Source of the DNA: an uncultured Rhodospirillales bacterium
Lineage (GTDB): Bacteria > Pseudomonadota > Alphaproteobacteria > Ferrovibrionales > Ferrovibrionaceae
DNA length: 45,850 nt
NCBI GenBank assembly: GCA_937905845.1
Contig: CALCYJ010000310.1
Span: forward strand, 1-45,850
Direction of reading: 5' to 3'
Shown: one piece after another, positions 1 to 13,512 of the stretch
How the letters are laid out: each line of letters opens with the position of its first letter
Position numbering within the stretch: the first letter of the stretch is position 1
Made by a program: the position numbers and the translations under genes
Notes under the pieces: model-generated
Told to the model about the DNA's origin: nothing
Database searches by the model: none
The model's input: the letters and a program-made list of their open reading frames with translations, nothing else

Positions 1-1632
1 CCGGTTTACGACAAGATCGCCGCGCTCAAACTGGCCGCCCGCGATTCGGCCGGCGCACACGCGGCATTTCACAATGCCATCGCGCGTTTCCAGAACGACC
101 GTGCCGGACGCCCGCTGCTACTGCCGCTGGCGTTCGAGCAGGCCAGGCTCTACGTCGCCGAAAAGCAACCCGAAAACGCCGTCGCCTCGCTGCGCGCGTT
201 CAAGGTCGAGCTCGAAGCCCAGCGCGACGGCACGCTGTTCTACGCCGGCTTGCTACAGAGCCTGAACGACCGTCCGGCGCTCATCGATTTCATCGCCGAC
301 GCCCTTCGCCGCGGCGCCAGCGCCGTGCTGGCGCACCCGGGCGCCCAGGTAAGCCTGCCGGGCGTCGCCTTCATCGCCGATGAGAATCCGCGCCGCCGCC
401 TGGCCTTTCTCGCCGCCCGGTTCTTCGGTTTGCAGCCCCAGGTGCTGGTGGCCGTCACCGGCACCAACGGCAAGACGTCGGTTGCCGATTTCACCCGCCA
501 GATCTGGCAGGCGCTGGGCCAGGCCGCAGGCTCGCTCGGCACGCTCGGCGCCATCGGGCCCGGGATCGTCGCGGCGCAGGACCGCACCACGCCCGATCCC
601 GTGGCACTGCACCGCAGCCTCGCCCAATTCGCGCAAGCCGGCGTTCAGCATGTCGCCCTCGAAGCCTCGAGCCACGGGCTCATGCAGCATCGCCTCGACG
701 CGGTCAATCTTGCCGCCGCCGCCTTCACCAATCTCGGCCGCGACCATATGGACTACCACCCGACGGCGGAAGCCTATCTCGCCGCCAAGCTCAGGCTGTT
801 CGAGCAGGTGCTGCCCGAAGGCGGCCTGGCGGTGGCCGATGGCGGCGCCGAAGTGCTGCCGGCGATTGCGGCCGCCTGCCGTGCCCGGCGCCAGAGGCTC
901 CTCACCTATGGGCCCAAGGGGCGCGAGCTGAAGCTCATCGATCTTGCCGCCAGCACGCACGGCCAGCGCCTCCGCGTCGCGTCCTTCGGGCGGGAACAAA
1001 CGGTCGATCTGCCGCTTGCCGGAAGCTTTCAGGCGCTGAATGCGCTCTGCGCGGTGGGCCTGGTGGCGGCCGCGGCGCCCGAGGCCGAGCGGGCCGATGC
1101 CGCAGCGGCGGCGCTCGCGGCCTTGAGCCGTCTTGAAGGCGTGCCGGGACGCATGCAGCGGGTGGCGCTGCACCCGGACGGCGCGCCGGTCTATGTCGAT
1201 TACGCCCATACGCCCGATGCGCTCAAATCCGTGCTCGAAGCCTTGCGTCCGCATGCGAGCGGCAGGCTGGTGGTGGTCTTCGGCTGCGGCGGCGACCGCG
1301 ACCGCGGCAAGCGACCGCTGATGGGCCGGCTGGCGGCGGCGCTCGCCGACCGGGTGATCGTCACCGACGACAATCCGCGGCACGAAGAGCCGGCCACGAT
1401 CCGCCGCGCCATTCTGGAGGCTTCGCCCGGCGCCCGCGAGATCGGCGACCGCGCCGCGGCGATCGCCGCCGCCATCGCCGATCTGGCACCAGGCGATCTC
1501 CTGGTCATTGCCGGCAAGGGGCACGAGCAGGGCCAGATCGTCGGCGACCTGGTGCGGCCCTTCGATGATGCCGCCGTGGCCCGCAGCGCCGTCGCAGCTC
1601 TCGGCGGCACGGCGCTGAGCGGGGCCGCCTGA
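1..1632 (+). CDS. murE: UDP-N-acetylmuramyl-tripeptide synthetase (MurE); frame open from the window edge, N-terminal Mur domain not recognisable
   Basis: VAVTGTNGKTSVADF P-loop, DHMDYHPTAEAYLAAK, VDYAHTPDALKSVLEAL, VVFGCGGDRDRGKRPLMG, TDDNPRHEEP and AGKGHEQGQ motifs. Frame 1 is open from nt 1; the listed start at 250 is only an in-frame TTG. Confidence 0.93.
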   Translation, partial: PVYDKIAALKLAARDSAGAHAAFHNAIARFQNDRAGRPLLLPLAFEQARLYVAEKQPENAVASLRAFKVELEAQRDGTLFYAGLLQSLNDRPALIDFIADALRRGASAVLAHPGAQVSLPGVAFIADENPRRRLAFLAARFFGLQPQVLVAVTGTNGKTSVADFTRQIWQALGQAAGSLGTLGAIGPGIVAAQDRTTPDPVALHRSLAQFAQAGVQHVALEASSHGLMQHRLDAVNLAAAAFTNLGRDHMDYHPTAEAYLAAKLRLFEQVLPEGGLAVADGGAEVLPAIAAACRARRQRLLTYGPKGRELKLIDLAASTHGQRLRVASFGREQTVDLPLAGSFQALNALCAVGLVAAAAPEAERADAAAAALAALSRLEGVPGRMQRVALHPDGAPVYVDYAHTPDALKSVLEALRPHASGRLVVVFGCGGDRDRGKRPLMGRLAAALADRVIVTDDNPRHEEPATIRRAILEASPGAREIGDRAAAIAAAIADLAPGDLLVIAGKGHEQGQIVGDLVRPFDDAAVARSAVAALGGTALSGAA

Positions 1633-3047
1633 TGGCGCGGGCTCCCCTCTGGACCGCGGCGGAGGCGCTGGCTGCCACCGGCGGCCGATCGAGCGCCGAT
1701 TGGGCGGCGGGCGGCGTCGCCATCGACAGCCGCAGCCTGGCCCGGGGCGATCTTTTCGTGGCGCTCGCCGGACCCAACCACGACGGCCATGATTTCACCG
1801 CCGCGGCCTTCCGCGCCGGTGCCGCCGCGGCGCTGGTGAGCCGCGTGCCGGGAGACCTGCCCGAGGGCGCGGCCCTCCTGATCGTCGAGGACACGCTCGC
1901 CGCCCTCACGGCCCTTGCCGCCGCCGCGCGGACCCGCACGCGGGCGCGCGTTATCGCCGTCACCGGCAGCGTCGGCAAGACTTCGTCCAAGGAAGCGCTG
2001 CGCCATGTGCTCGGCGCCCAGGGCGAGACGCATGCCGCACCCGGAAGCTACAACAATGCCTTCGGCGTGCCCTTGAGCCTTGCCCGCCTGCCGCAACAGG
2101 CCGAATGGGCCGTCTTCGAGATCGGCATGAACCATGCGGGCGAGATCACGCCGCTTTCGCGCCTGGTGGCGCCCGATGTCGCCCTGATCACCACGATCGA
2201 GGCGGTGCATCTTGAGCATTTCAGCGGCATCGAGGCGATCGCCGAGGCCAAGGCGGAGATCTTCCTTGGCCTGAAAGCCGAAGGCTGTGCGGTGCTCAAC
2301 CGGGACAATGAGTGTTTTGGATATCTGGCGGCGCGGGCCGCCGACGCCGGCGTCTCCCGGACGTTGAGCTTCGGCCGCCATGTGGCGGCGGACGCGCATC
2401 TCGAACGTCTGGCGCTGCATCCTCATTGCTCCTGCGTCAGCGCCAGCATCGCCGGCGAGCCGGTGACCTACAAGATCGGCGCTCCGGGCGAGCATTGGGT
2501 GATGAACAGCCTGGCCGTGCTGGCGGGGGTCAAGGCGCTCGGCGCCGACCTAGGCCAGGCCGTGCTGGCGCTGGCCGGCATCGAGCCGCCGGCGGGCCGT
2601 GGCCGCCGCCGCCGGCTGGCGCTGACCTCGGGCGCGATCGAGCTGATCGACGACAGCTACAACGCCAGCCCGGCCTCCATGCGGGCGGCCTTCGCCGTGC
2701 TCGCCTTGACCCCGGTCGGGCCGCGCGGCCGGCGGATCGCGGTGCTGGGCGACATGCTCGAACTGGGCGCCACGGGGCCGGCCCTTCATGCCGCCCTCGC
2801 GGTCGATCTCGAAGGAGCCGCCATCGACTTGACTTTTACCGCCGGGCGGCACATGGAGCGGCTGCACGAGGCACTGCCGGCGGCACGCCGCGGCGTGCAC
2901 GGGGCCACGGCGGCCGATGTGGCGGCACCGCTCCTGGCGGCGCTCAGGCCGGGGGATGTGGTGCTGGTGAAAGGCTCGCACGGCAGCCGCATGGACCTCG
3001 TCATCGAACAGCTCGTGCGCGCGGCGCCGGCGGCCGGCACCGGCTGA
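1632..3047 (+). CDS. murF: UDP-N-acetylmuramoyl-tripeptide--D-Ala-D-Ala ligase (MurF)
   Basis: IDSRSLARGDLFVAL N-domain, VTGSVGKTSSKE P-loop, SYNNAFGVPLSL, DDSYNASPASM; overlaps the murE stop (TGATG). Confidence 0.97.
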   Translation: MARAPLWTAAEALAATGGRSSADWAAGGVAIDSRSLARGDLFVALAGPNHDGHDFTAAAFRAGAAAALVSRVPGDLPEGAALLIVEDTLAALTALAAAARTRTRARVIAVTGSVGKTSSKEALRHVLGAQGETHAAPGSYNNAFGVPLSLARLPQQAEWAVFEIGMNHAGEITPLSRLVAPDVALITTIEAVHLEHFSGIEAIAEAKAEIFLGLKAEGCAVLNRDNECFGYLAARAADAGVSRTLSFGRHVAADAHLERLALHPHCSCVSASIAGEPVTYKIGAPGEHWVMNSLAVLAGVKALGADLGQAVLALAGIEPPAGRGRRRRLALTSGAIELIDDSYNASPASMRAAFAVLALTPVGPRGRRIAVLGDMLELGATGPALHAALAVDLEGAAIDLTFTAGRHMERLHEALPAARRGVHGATAADVAAPLLAALRPGDVVLVKGSHGSRMDLVIEQLVRAAPAAGTG

Positions 3048-3131
3048 TCGCGGCCCTGAAGCCCTTGCGGGCCGGTCTTCCGCTTTAAGGAGCCGGCTGG
3101 ACCATCACGGAGAACGGAGAGACTCAAGGCG

Positions 3132-4220
3132 ATGCTTTACAATCTGCTGCATCCATTTGCGGGGTCGCTCTCCCTCCTCAACCTCTTCCGCTATCTGACG
3201 TTCCGCACCGGCGGCGCGGTGATGACCTCGCTCCTGGTCAGTTTCCTGCTTGGCCCGGGTGTGATCGGCTGGCTCCGGGTGAAGCAGGGCCGCGGCCAGC
3301 CCATCCGCAGCGACGGGCCGCAGGGCCATCTCGTCACCAAGAAGGGCACGCCCACCATGGGCGGCTTCCTGATATTGCTGGGGATTTCCATCGGCACCTT
3401 GCTCTGGGCCGATCTTTCCAACGGCTATGTCTGGGTGGTGCTGCTGGTGACGCTGGGCTTTGGTCTGATCGGATTCGCCGACGATTTCCTCAAAGTCACC
3501 AAGTACAACGTCAAGGGCGTGCCGGGAAAGCTCAAGCTGGTGCTGGAAATCGCCATCGCGCTCCTCGCGGCGATCTGGATCACGCATCTGACCCGGGCGC
3601 CGCTTTCAACGTCGTTGACCGTGCCGTTCTTCAAGGATGTTCTGCTCAACCTCGGCTGGATGTTCGTGCCGCTGGCGGCTTTCGTCATCGTCGGCGCCTC
3701 GAATGCGGTGAACCTGACCGATGGGCTCGACGGGCTGGCGATCGTGCCGGTGATGATCGCCGCGGCGAGTTTCGCGCTGATCGCATATCTCGTGGGTAAC
3801 GTGGTGTTCGCCAGCTATTTGCAGATACATTTTGTGGCTGGAGCCGGCGAATTGTCTGTATTTTGTGGCGCGCTGGTCGGGGCCGGACTAGGATTTCTCT
3901 GGTTCAATGCCCCGCCGGCGATGGTGTTCATGGGAGATACCGGGTCGCTTGCCATCGGCGGGGCGCTGGGGGCCATCAGCGTGGTGACCAAGCACGAGCT
4001 GGTGCTGGCCATCATCGGCGGGTTGTTCGTATTGGAGACGGTTTCGGTGATCGTACAGGTGGTGTCCTTCAAGCTGACGGGGAGGCGGGTCTTCCGTATG
4101 GCGCCGCTCCACCACCATTTCGAGCAGAAGGGCTGGGCGGAGCCGACCATCGTGATCCGGTTCTGGATCATCGCCGTGATTCTCGCCCTGGCCGGACTTT
4201 CCACCCTGAAGCTGCGGTGA
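3132..4220 (+). CDS. mraY: phospho-N-acetylmuramoyl-pentapeptide transferase (MraY)
   Basis: [46 protein letters not shown] motifs. Confidence 0.98.
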   Translation: MLYNLLHPFAGSLSLLNLFRYLTFRTGGAVMTSLLVSFLLGPGVIGWLRVKQGRGQPIRSDGPQGHLVTKKGTPTMGGFLILLGISIGTLLWADLSNGYVWVVLLVTLGFGLIGFADDFLKVTKYNVKGVPGKLKLVLEIAIALLAAIWITHLTRAPLSTSLTVPFFKDVLLNLGWMFVPLAAFVIVGASNAVNLTDGLDGLAIVPVMIAAASFALIAYLVGNVVFASYLQIHFVAGAGELSVFCGALVGAGLGFLWFNAPPAMVFMGDTGSLAIGGALGAISVVTKHELVLAIIGGLFVLETVSVIVQVVSFKLTGRRVFRMAPLHHHFEQKGWAEPTIVIRFWIIAVILALAGLSTLKLR

Positions 4221-4241
4221 TGCCATGACCGCGAGGACGCC

Positions 4242-5653
<1,412 letters not shown>

Positions 5654-5657
<4 letters not shown>

Positions 5658-6778
5658 TCGCCCTGTCGCGCACCGATACGAGCGTCGTCGGCCGCTGGTG
5701 GTGGACGGTCGACCGCTGGACCCTGGCGGCGCTGGGCCTGCTCATTGCGCTGGGCTGCCTCCTGACGCTGGCGGCGAGCCCGGCGGTGGCGCAGCGCATC
5801 GGCCTTGATCAGTACCATTTCGTGCGCCGGCAGTTCGCCTTCCTGGTGCCGGCGCTCTGCTTCATGTTCGGCGCCTCGCTGCTGACGCCGCTGTGGGTCC
5901 GGCGTCTGGGCCTCGCCGGTTTCGTCTTCTTCCTGCTCCTGATGGCGCTGACGCTGGTGATGGGAAGCGAGATCAAAGGCGCCCACCGCTGGCTCTATCT
6001 CGGCGGCCTGAGCCTGCAACCCTCCGAATTCGTCAAGCCGTGCTTCGCCGTGGTTTCCGCCTGGATGTTCGCCGAGCAGCGGCGGGTCAGGGGCTTTCCC
6101 GGCAATCTGATCGCCATCGTCCTCGTCCTGGTGGTGGCCGGAATCCTGCTCATGCAGCCCGATTTCGGCATGACGGTGGTGATCGTGGCGGTGTGGCTGA
6201 CGCAATTCTTCCTGGCCGGCCTGCCGATGGTGCTGCTGGCCCTGGGCGGCGGGGTCAGCGCGGCGGGGCTGGGCGGCGCCTATTTCCTGTCGCCCCATGT
6301 CGCGAGCCGCATCGATCGCTTCCTCGATCCCGCGGTCGGCGATACCTACCAGATCCAGCGCGCCATGGAAGCCTTCCAGGCCGGCGGCCTGTTCGGCCGG
6401 GGTCCTGGCGACGGGTTGGTGAAATCGGTGCTGCCCGACGCCCATACCGACTTCATCTTCGCCGTTGCCGGCGAGGAATATGGCGTCTTCCTCTGCCTCG
6501 TCATCATCGCCATCTTCGCCTTCATCGTGCTGCGCAGCCTGAGCCGGCTTTTGTCGGAGAACAACCTCTTCATCCTGCTTGCGGGCACCGGCCTGATCGC
6601 CCAGTTCGGCTTGCAGGCGATCATCAATATCGGCGTCAATCTGCGGCTGATGCCGACCAAGGGCATGACGCTTCCCTTCATCTCCTACGGCGGGTCGTCG
6701 CTGGTGGCGCTGGCGCTCGGCATGGGCATGATGCTGGCCCTGACGCGAACGCGGCCGAGCCTGAGGGGGGAATTATGA
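5654..6778 (+). CDS. ftsW: SEDS-family peptidoglycan glycosyltransferase FtsW
   Basis: Multi-TM protein, QPSEFVKPCF, QPDFGMTVV, PFISYGGSS; 4-nt overlap with murD. Confidence 0.96.
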
Positions 6779-7952
6779 CCGGCGGCATCGTTCTGGCCGC
6801 CGGCGGCACCGGCGGCCATCTCTTCCCGGCGCAGGCGCTGGGCGCCGAACTCCTCCGGCGCGGCCACGAGGTGGCGCTGATCACCGACCGCCGCGGCCAT
6901 GGCTACGAAGACCGCTTTGAGGGCATCGCCGTCCATCGCGTACCCGCGGCGAGCCCGACCGGCGCCGGGATTTTCGGGCAGTTCCTTGCCATGACGGAGT
7001 TGGCCCGCGGCACCTTCGCCGCTCGGCGGCTGCTCAAGACCCTGCGGCCGCGGGCGGTGGTGGGGTTCGGCGGCTATCCCTCCCTGCCGACGCTGTGGGC
7101 GGCGACCCGGGCGGGGCTGCCGAGTCTGGTGCATGAGCAGAATGCGCTGCTCGGCCGCGTCAACCGACTTCTCGCCCGCCGCGTCGATGCCATCGCGCTG
7201 AGCCATGCCCAGACCGCCGGCCTGCCGCCAGACCTGCGGGCCGAGGTGGCGGTGACCGGCAATCCCGTGCGCGCACCCATCCTGGCGGTGCGCGAGGTGT
7301 CCTATGCCCCGCCCGGCAGCGATGGCCCCATCCGCCTCCTGATCCTGGGCGGCAGCCAGGGGGCGCGCATCCTGAGCCAGGTGGTGCCGGCGGCGCTGGC
7401 GGCGCTGCCCCCGGGCCTCCGCCGCCGTCTCGACGTGACGCAGCAATGCCGGGCGGAGGATCTGCCCTCAGTGCGCCAGGCCTATGGCGAAAGCGGCATC
7501 GCCGCCGCGCTTTCGCCCTTCATCGAGGATGTGCCGGCGCGCCTTGCGGCAACTCATCTCTGCATCACGCGCGCCGGCGCCGGGACGGTGGCGGAGCTGA
7601 CGGTAGCGGGGCGGCCGGCGGTTCTCGTGCCCTATCTCCATGCCGCCGACGATCATCAGAGCGCCAATGCCAAGGCGCTCGCAGCCGCCGGTGCCGCCAG
7701 CCTCCTGCCGCAGGCGGAATTCACCCCCGAAACGCTCGCCCGGCGGCTGGAGGGGCTGCTCGGCGAGCCGGCGGCGCTGACCGCCATGGCGCAGGCGGCG
7801 CGCGCGCTCGGCCGGCCGCAGGCGACGCACGCGCTGGCCGATCTGGTGACGCGGATCGCGATCGGTTCGACCTGTACCAATCCGGCTGGCGGCGCAGCCG
7901 GCGCGGCCGGTGCGGCCGCTGCCGGCGGCGCAAGGCTCGGGAGGAACGCGGC

Positions 7953-7956
<4 letters not shown>
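6775..7956 (+). CDS. murG: UDP-N-acetylglucosamine--LPS N-acetylglucosamine transferase (MurG); real start ATG 6775 inside the longer listed ORF
   Basis: [23 protein letters not shown]-terminus, [31 protein letters not shown]-type [15 protein letters not shown] overlap with ftsW; Gly/Ala repeat tail. Confidence 0.96.
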
Positions 7957-9382
<1,426 letters not shown>

Positions 9383-9386
<4 letters not shown>

Positions 9387-10333
9387 TGACGGCCATGGCG
9401 CGCAACACCGACTGGATCGACCGCCTGCCCAAGGTGCGCGGCCGCTATACATTCGAGGCGCCGCTCGCGACCGTCACCTGGTTCCGCGCCGGCGGTGCGG
9501 CCGAGGTGATGTTCCGCCCCGCCGATGCCGAGGATCTCGCTCATTTCCTGCGCGAGCGGCCGCGCGACATGCCGGTGACGGTGCTGGGCGTCGGCTCCAA
9601 CCTCCTGGTGCGCGACGGCGGCGTGCCGGGCGTGGTGATCCGCCTGGGCCGTGCCTTCGCCGCGGTTGCGATCGAGGGCCATGAGGTGGTGGTGGGTGCC
9701 GGCGCGCTCGATATCAATGTGGCGCTCGCGGTCTGCGACATGGGCCTCGCCGGGCTCGAATTCCTCCGCGGCATTCCCGGGACCATCGGCGGCGCGCTGC
9801 GGATGAACGCCGGCGCCTATGGCAGCGAGATCAAGGACGTGCTGGTTTCCGCCCTGGTGATGGACGGGAGGGGAAACCACCGTAACTTGAGCGCCGCGGA
9901 GCTTGGCCTGTCCTACCGGCATTGCGCCTTGCCCGAGGATGTCGTCTTCCTCCAGGCGACCTTGCGGGGACGGGAGGGCGCTGCGGCCAATATCGCCGCC
10001 CGCATGGCGGAGATCAGCGCCGCCCGGGCCGAGACCCAGCCGGTCCGCAGCCGCACCGGCGGTTCGACCTTCGCCAATCCGCGCGGGCCGGAGGCCAAGG
10101 GCGCCAAGGCCTGGCAACTCATCGAGGCGGCGGGCTGCCGCGGCCTGCGGGTCGGCGCGGCCGAGGTTGCCGAGCAGCATTGCAACTTCCTCATCAATAC
10201 CGGCGGCGCCACCGCGGCGGATATCGAGGCGCTGGGCGAGCTGGTGCGCGAGCGCGTGCGGGCGCATTCAGGCGTCCTGCTCGAATGGGAGATCCGGCGC
10301 ATCGGCCGGCCGGCCGGGGAGGGCGGATCATGA
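9383..10333 (+). CDS. murB: UDP-N-acetylenolpyruvoylglucosamine reductase (MurB); ATG 9383
   Basis: [64 protein letters not shown] overlap with murC. Confidence 0.97.
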
Positions 10334-11244
10334 ACCGGCATGTCGCGGTTCTGCTCGGCGGCTGGTCGGCGGAGCGCGAGGTCTCGCTCGTGAGCGGCGC
10401 CGCCGTGGTATCGGCGCTGCGCGAGCAGGGCTATCGCGTCAGCGCCGTCGATGTCGGGCGCAATGTCGCGGACGTTCTGTCCAAGCTCAAGCCCGACGTC
10501 GTGTTCAATGCGCTGCACGGGCGTTTCGGCGAGGACGGCACCATCCAGGGGATGCTCGAAATCCTCGGCCTGCCCTATACCCATTCCGGCGTGCTTGCTT
10601 CCGCCCTGGCGATGGACAAGCCCGCCGCCAAGCGGCTTTTCGCCGATGCCGGCATTCCGCTCGCCGAAGGGGCGGTGGTGACGCGCCAGGACCTCGTCAA
10701 AGGCTCGCCGCTGCCGCAGCCCTACGTCATCAAGCCGCTGAACGAAGGTTCTTCCGTCGGCGTGCGCATCGTCTTTGCCAGCGACAATTTCATGCCGGCC
10801 GACGATCTGCACTGGACCTATGGCGAGCGCGTGCTGATCGAGCGCTATATCCCCGGCCGCGAGATCCAGGTGGCGGTGATGGGGGAGCGGGCGCTGGGCG
10901 CCGTGGAGATTCGCCCGCACGGCCGCTTCTATGATTACGAGGCGAAATATACCGCCGGCCGGGCGCAGCACCTGATGCCGGCGCCGCTTGCCCGGGACGT
11001 CTATGCTGAGGCGCTGCGGCTGGCGCTTCTGGCCCATCGCACGCTTGGTTGCCGCGGCGTCAGCCGGGCCGATCTGCGCTATGACGACACGACGGGCGAG
11101 CCCGGCCGCTTCGCCCTGCTCGAAATCAATACCCAGCCCGGCATGACGCCCCTGTCGCTGGTGCCCGAAATTGCCGCCCACCAGGGCATAAGCTTCGCCG
11201 ATCTGGTGCGCTGGATGGTGGAGGACGCCGGATGCGACCGCTGA
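10330..11244 (+). CDS. ddl: D-alanine--D-alanine ligase; ATG 10330
   Basis: VLLGGWSAEREVSLVSG, VFNALHGRFGEDGTIQGMLE, YTHSGVLASALAMDK, KPLNEGSSVGV, EINTQPGMT. Confidence 0.97.
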   Translation: MNRHVAVLLGGWSAEREVSLVSGAAVVSALREQGYRVSAVDVGRNVADVLSKLKPDVVFNALHGRFGEDGTIQGMLEILGLPYTHSGVLASALAMDKPAAKRLFADAGIPLAEGAVVTRQDLVKGSPLPQPYVIKPLNEGSSVGVRIVFASDNFMPADDLHWTYGERVLIERYIPGREIQVAVMGERALGAVEIRPHGRFYDYEAKYTAGRAQHLMPAPLARDVYAEALRLALLAHRTLGCRGVSRADLRYDDTTGEPGRFALLEINTQPGMTPLSLVPEIAAHQGISFADLVRWMVEDAGCDR

Positions 11245-12131
11245 ACCTCCCCTTGAGCGACCGCGGGAAGCCCAATCCCGAAGCCCGACCCAAGGACGGC
11301 CGGCGCCGCGCCTCCGCCCGCCGGGCACCGCCGCCGGCCTGGCGCGAGCCGGCGCTGCGCTATGGGTTGCCGCTCGTTGCGGCCGGCCTTCTGCTCGGTC
11401 TTGGATTCTGGTCGTGGCAGAGCGGCCTTGGCCATGCGGTGGCGGCGCGCACGCGCGCGGCGCTGACGCGGGCCAGCATCGCCGCCGGGCTTACGGTGCA
11501 GGATGTCGAGGTGCAGGGGCGCACGGTGACGCCGGCCAGGCTGTTGCTGGCGGCCTTGGGCATTCGTCGCGGCGATCCGATCCTCTTCTTCGACGCCGAA
11601 GCCGCCCGCGAGCGGCTGGAACATATCGGATGGGTGAAGACGGCGTCGGTGCAGCGGCTGCTGCCCGGCACGATCCTGATCCGCGTCGTCGAGCGCCAGC
11701 CTTTCGCGCGCTGGCAGATCGACGGACGGATGATGGTGATCGACCGCGACGGCGTGGTCCTTACCGCGGGCGATCCCGAGCGCTATGGCGCTCTCAAGCT
11801 GGTGGTGGGGCAGGGGGCGGCCGATCACGCCGGCCCGCTGTTCGACATGCTGACGCTGGAACCGGGCCTTGCGCGGCATGTGGCGGCGGCGGTCCGGGTG
11901 CGCGACCGGCGCTGGGATATCGACATGGACAACGGCATCACGGTGCGGCTGCCCGAGTTCGGCGCGGCCGCGGCCTGGCGGGAGCTGGCCGTGCTCGAAC
12001 GCCAGGACCATGTGCTGGGCAAGGCGCTGGTGGCGATCGACATGCGGCTGGCCGACCGGGTCGTGTTCCAGCTGACGCCGGCTGCGGCGGCGGCGCGCGA
12101 GAAGGCCCCGGGCCGGAACAAGAGCACGTGA
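11232..12131 (+). CDS. ftsQ: Cell division protein FtsQ (POTRA/FtsQ)
   Basis: Single N-terminal TM, POTRA-like region IRRGDPILFFDAEAARERLEHIGWVKTASVQRLLPGTILIRVVERQPFARW; position between ddl and ftsA. Confidence 0.93.
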   Translation: MRPLNLPLSDRGKPNPEARPKDGRRRASARRAPPPAWREPALRYGLPLVAAGLLLGLGFWSWQSGLGHAVAARTRAALTRASIAAGLTVQDVEVQGRTVTPARLLLAALGIRRGDPILFFDAEAARERLEHIGWVKTASVQRLLPGTILIRVVERQPFARWQIDGRMMVIDRDGVVLTAGDPERYGALKLVVGQGAADHAGPLFDMLTLEPGLARHVAAAVRVRDRRWDIDMDNGITVRLPEFGAAAAWRELAVLERQDHVLGKALVAIDMRLADRVVFQLTPAAAAAREKAPGRNKST

Positions 12132-12201
12132 GGCGCGGGGCTGAGGCGGCGGCCGGGATCGGCGGCCGGGATGGACGGGTGATGGGGAAGGCGGACGAGA
12201 C

Positions 12202-13443
12202 ATGGCGGTAGGGCGGCACGGCTACATCGCCGGACTGGATATCGGCACCACCAAAGTGTGCTGCTTCATCGCGCGCGTCGAGGGGGCGGCGGGCCTGCGC
12301 GTCGCCGGCATCGGCCATCAGGTCTCGCGCGGCCTGCGGTCGGGCAATGTGGTGGATATGGAGGCGGCAGAGGAATCGATCCGCGCCGCGGTCGATGCCG
12401 CCGAGCGCATGGCCGGAGAGACCATCCGCGAGGTCTTCGTCAATTCCTCGGGCGGCCATCCCGCCTCGCATACGATCGGGGTCGAGGTTTCGATCGCCGG
12501 CCACGAGGTGGGCGAGAGCGACGTGCGCCGGGTGCTGGAGCAAAGCCGCCTCGAAGGCGACGTGCAGGAGCGCCATGTCGTCCATGCCATCCCGGTCGGC
12601 TATACGATCGACGGCAGCCGCGGCATCCGTGATCCGCGCGGCATGTACGGCGAGCGCCTGGGCGTCGACATGCATGTGGTGACGGCGGCACTCGGGCCGC
12701 TGCGCAACCTCGCCACCTGCGTCGAGCGCTGCCACCTGCGCATCGCCGGCCTCGTCGTCTCGCCGCATGCCTCGGGCCTTGCCTGCCTGGTCGAGGACGA
12801 GATGGATCTCGGCGTGACGCTGGTGGACATGGGCGGCGGCACCACGACGCTCGCCGTCTTCTACGATGGCGTCCTGGTGCAGACCGACCAGCTCCCGGTG
12901 GGCGGCAGCCATGTCACCAACGACATCGCCCGCGGCCTCTCGACGCCGATGCTGCATGCCGAGCGGATGAAGACGCTCTATGGCAGCGCCATTCCGAGCG
13001 CTTCCGACGAGAACGAGATCATCGACGTGCCCCAGGTGGGCGAGACCGAGCAGCACAGTCCGAACCACGTGTCGCGCTCGATCCTGGTCGGCATCATCAA
13101 GCCCCGCGTCGAGGAGACGCTGGAACTGGTGCGCGACCGGCTTCAGCGTTCGGGCTTCGACAAGGTGGCGGGCCGGCGTGTCGTGCTGACGGGCGGCGCG
13201 AGCCAGCTTCAGGGCCTGCGCGACCTCGCGGCGCGCGTGCTCGACAAGCAGGTGCGGCTTGGCCGGCCGATCCGGGTCGGCGGCCTGGCGGAAGCGACCG
13301 GCGGGCCGGCCTTCTCCACCTGCGCCGGGCTTCTCACCTACGGTCTGCGCCACCGGGCGGAGACGGCGGAACGATTGCACGAGCCGGAGGCCCAGGCTGG
13401 ACGATTCGGCCGCCTCGGCCAATGGCTGAAGACCAACCTGTGA
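12202..13443 (+). CDS. ftsA: Cell division protein FtsA
   Basis: AGLDIGTTKVCCFIA, VVDMEAAEESI, VDMGGGTTTLAVF, LTGGASQLQGLRDLA. Confidence 0.97.
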   Translation: MAVGRHGYIAGLDIGTTKVCCFIARVEGAAGLRVAGIGHQVSRGLRSGNVVDMEAAEESIRAAVDAAERMAGETIREVFVNSSGGHPASHTIGVEVSIAGHEVGESDVRRVLEQSRLEGDVQERHVVHAIPVGYTIDGSRGIRDPRGMYGERLGVDMHVVTAALGPLRNLATCVERCHLRIAGLVVSPHASGLACLVEDEMDLGVTLVDMGGGTTTLAVFYDGVLVQTDQLPVGGSHVTNDIARGLSTPMLHAERMKTLYGSAIPSASDENEIIDVPQVGETEQHSPNHVSRSILVGIIKPRVEETLELVRDRLQRSGFDKVAGRRVVLTGGASQLQGLRDLAARVLDKQVRLGRPIRVGGLAEATGGPAFSTCAGLLTYGLRHRAETAERLHEPEAQAGRFGRLGQWLKTNL

Positions 13444-13512
13444 TGGGCACCAGAGTGAACGGAATGGCGGCGACACGCGCGAGCATGGCAATTTTTCGGA
13501 GGGTTAAGTGAC

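Noticed and set aside
253-1524. Long antisense ORF opposite murE (423 aa), and many similar ones (e.g. 7656..9452, 13504..15315, 22935..24338, 25675..28386, 28810..30528, 34597..35916, 35700..37655)
   Set aside because: High-GC codon bias leaves antisense and alternative frames open. Compositions are Arg/His/Gly-rich with no recognisable motifs, and each is opposite a clearly conserved gene.
5893-6774. Upstream extension of the murG ORF (and similarly 7446-7952 for murC, 8276-9382 for murB, 9922-10329 for ddl, 20534-20695 for ligA)
   Set aside because: Out-of-frame readthrough of the preceding gene. True starts are the overlapping ATG/GTG codons that precede conserved N-termini.
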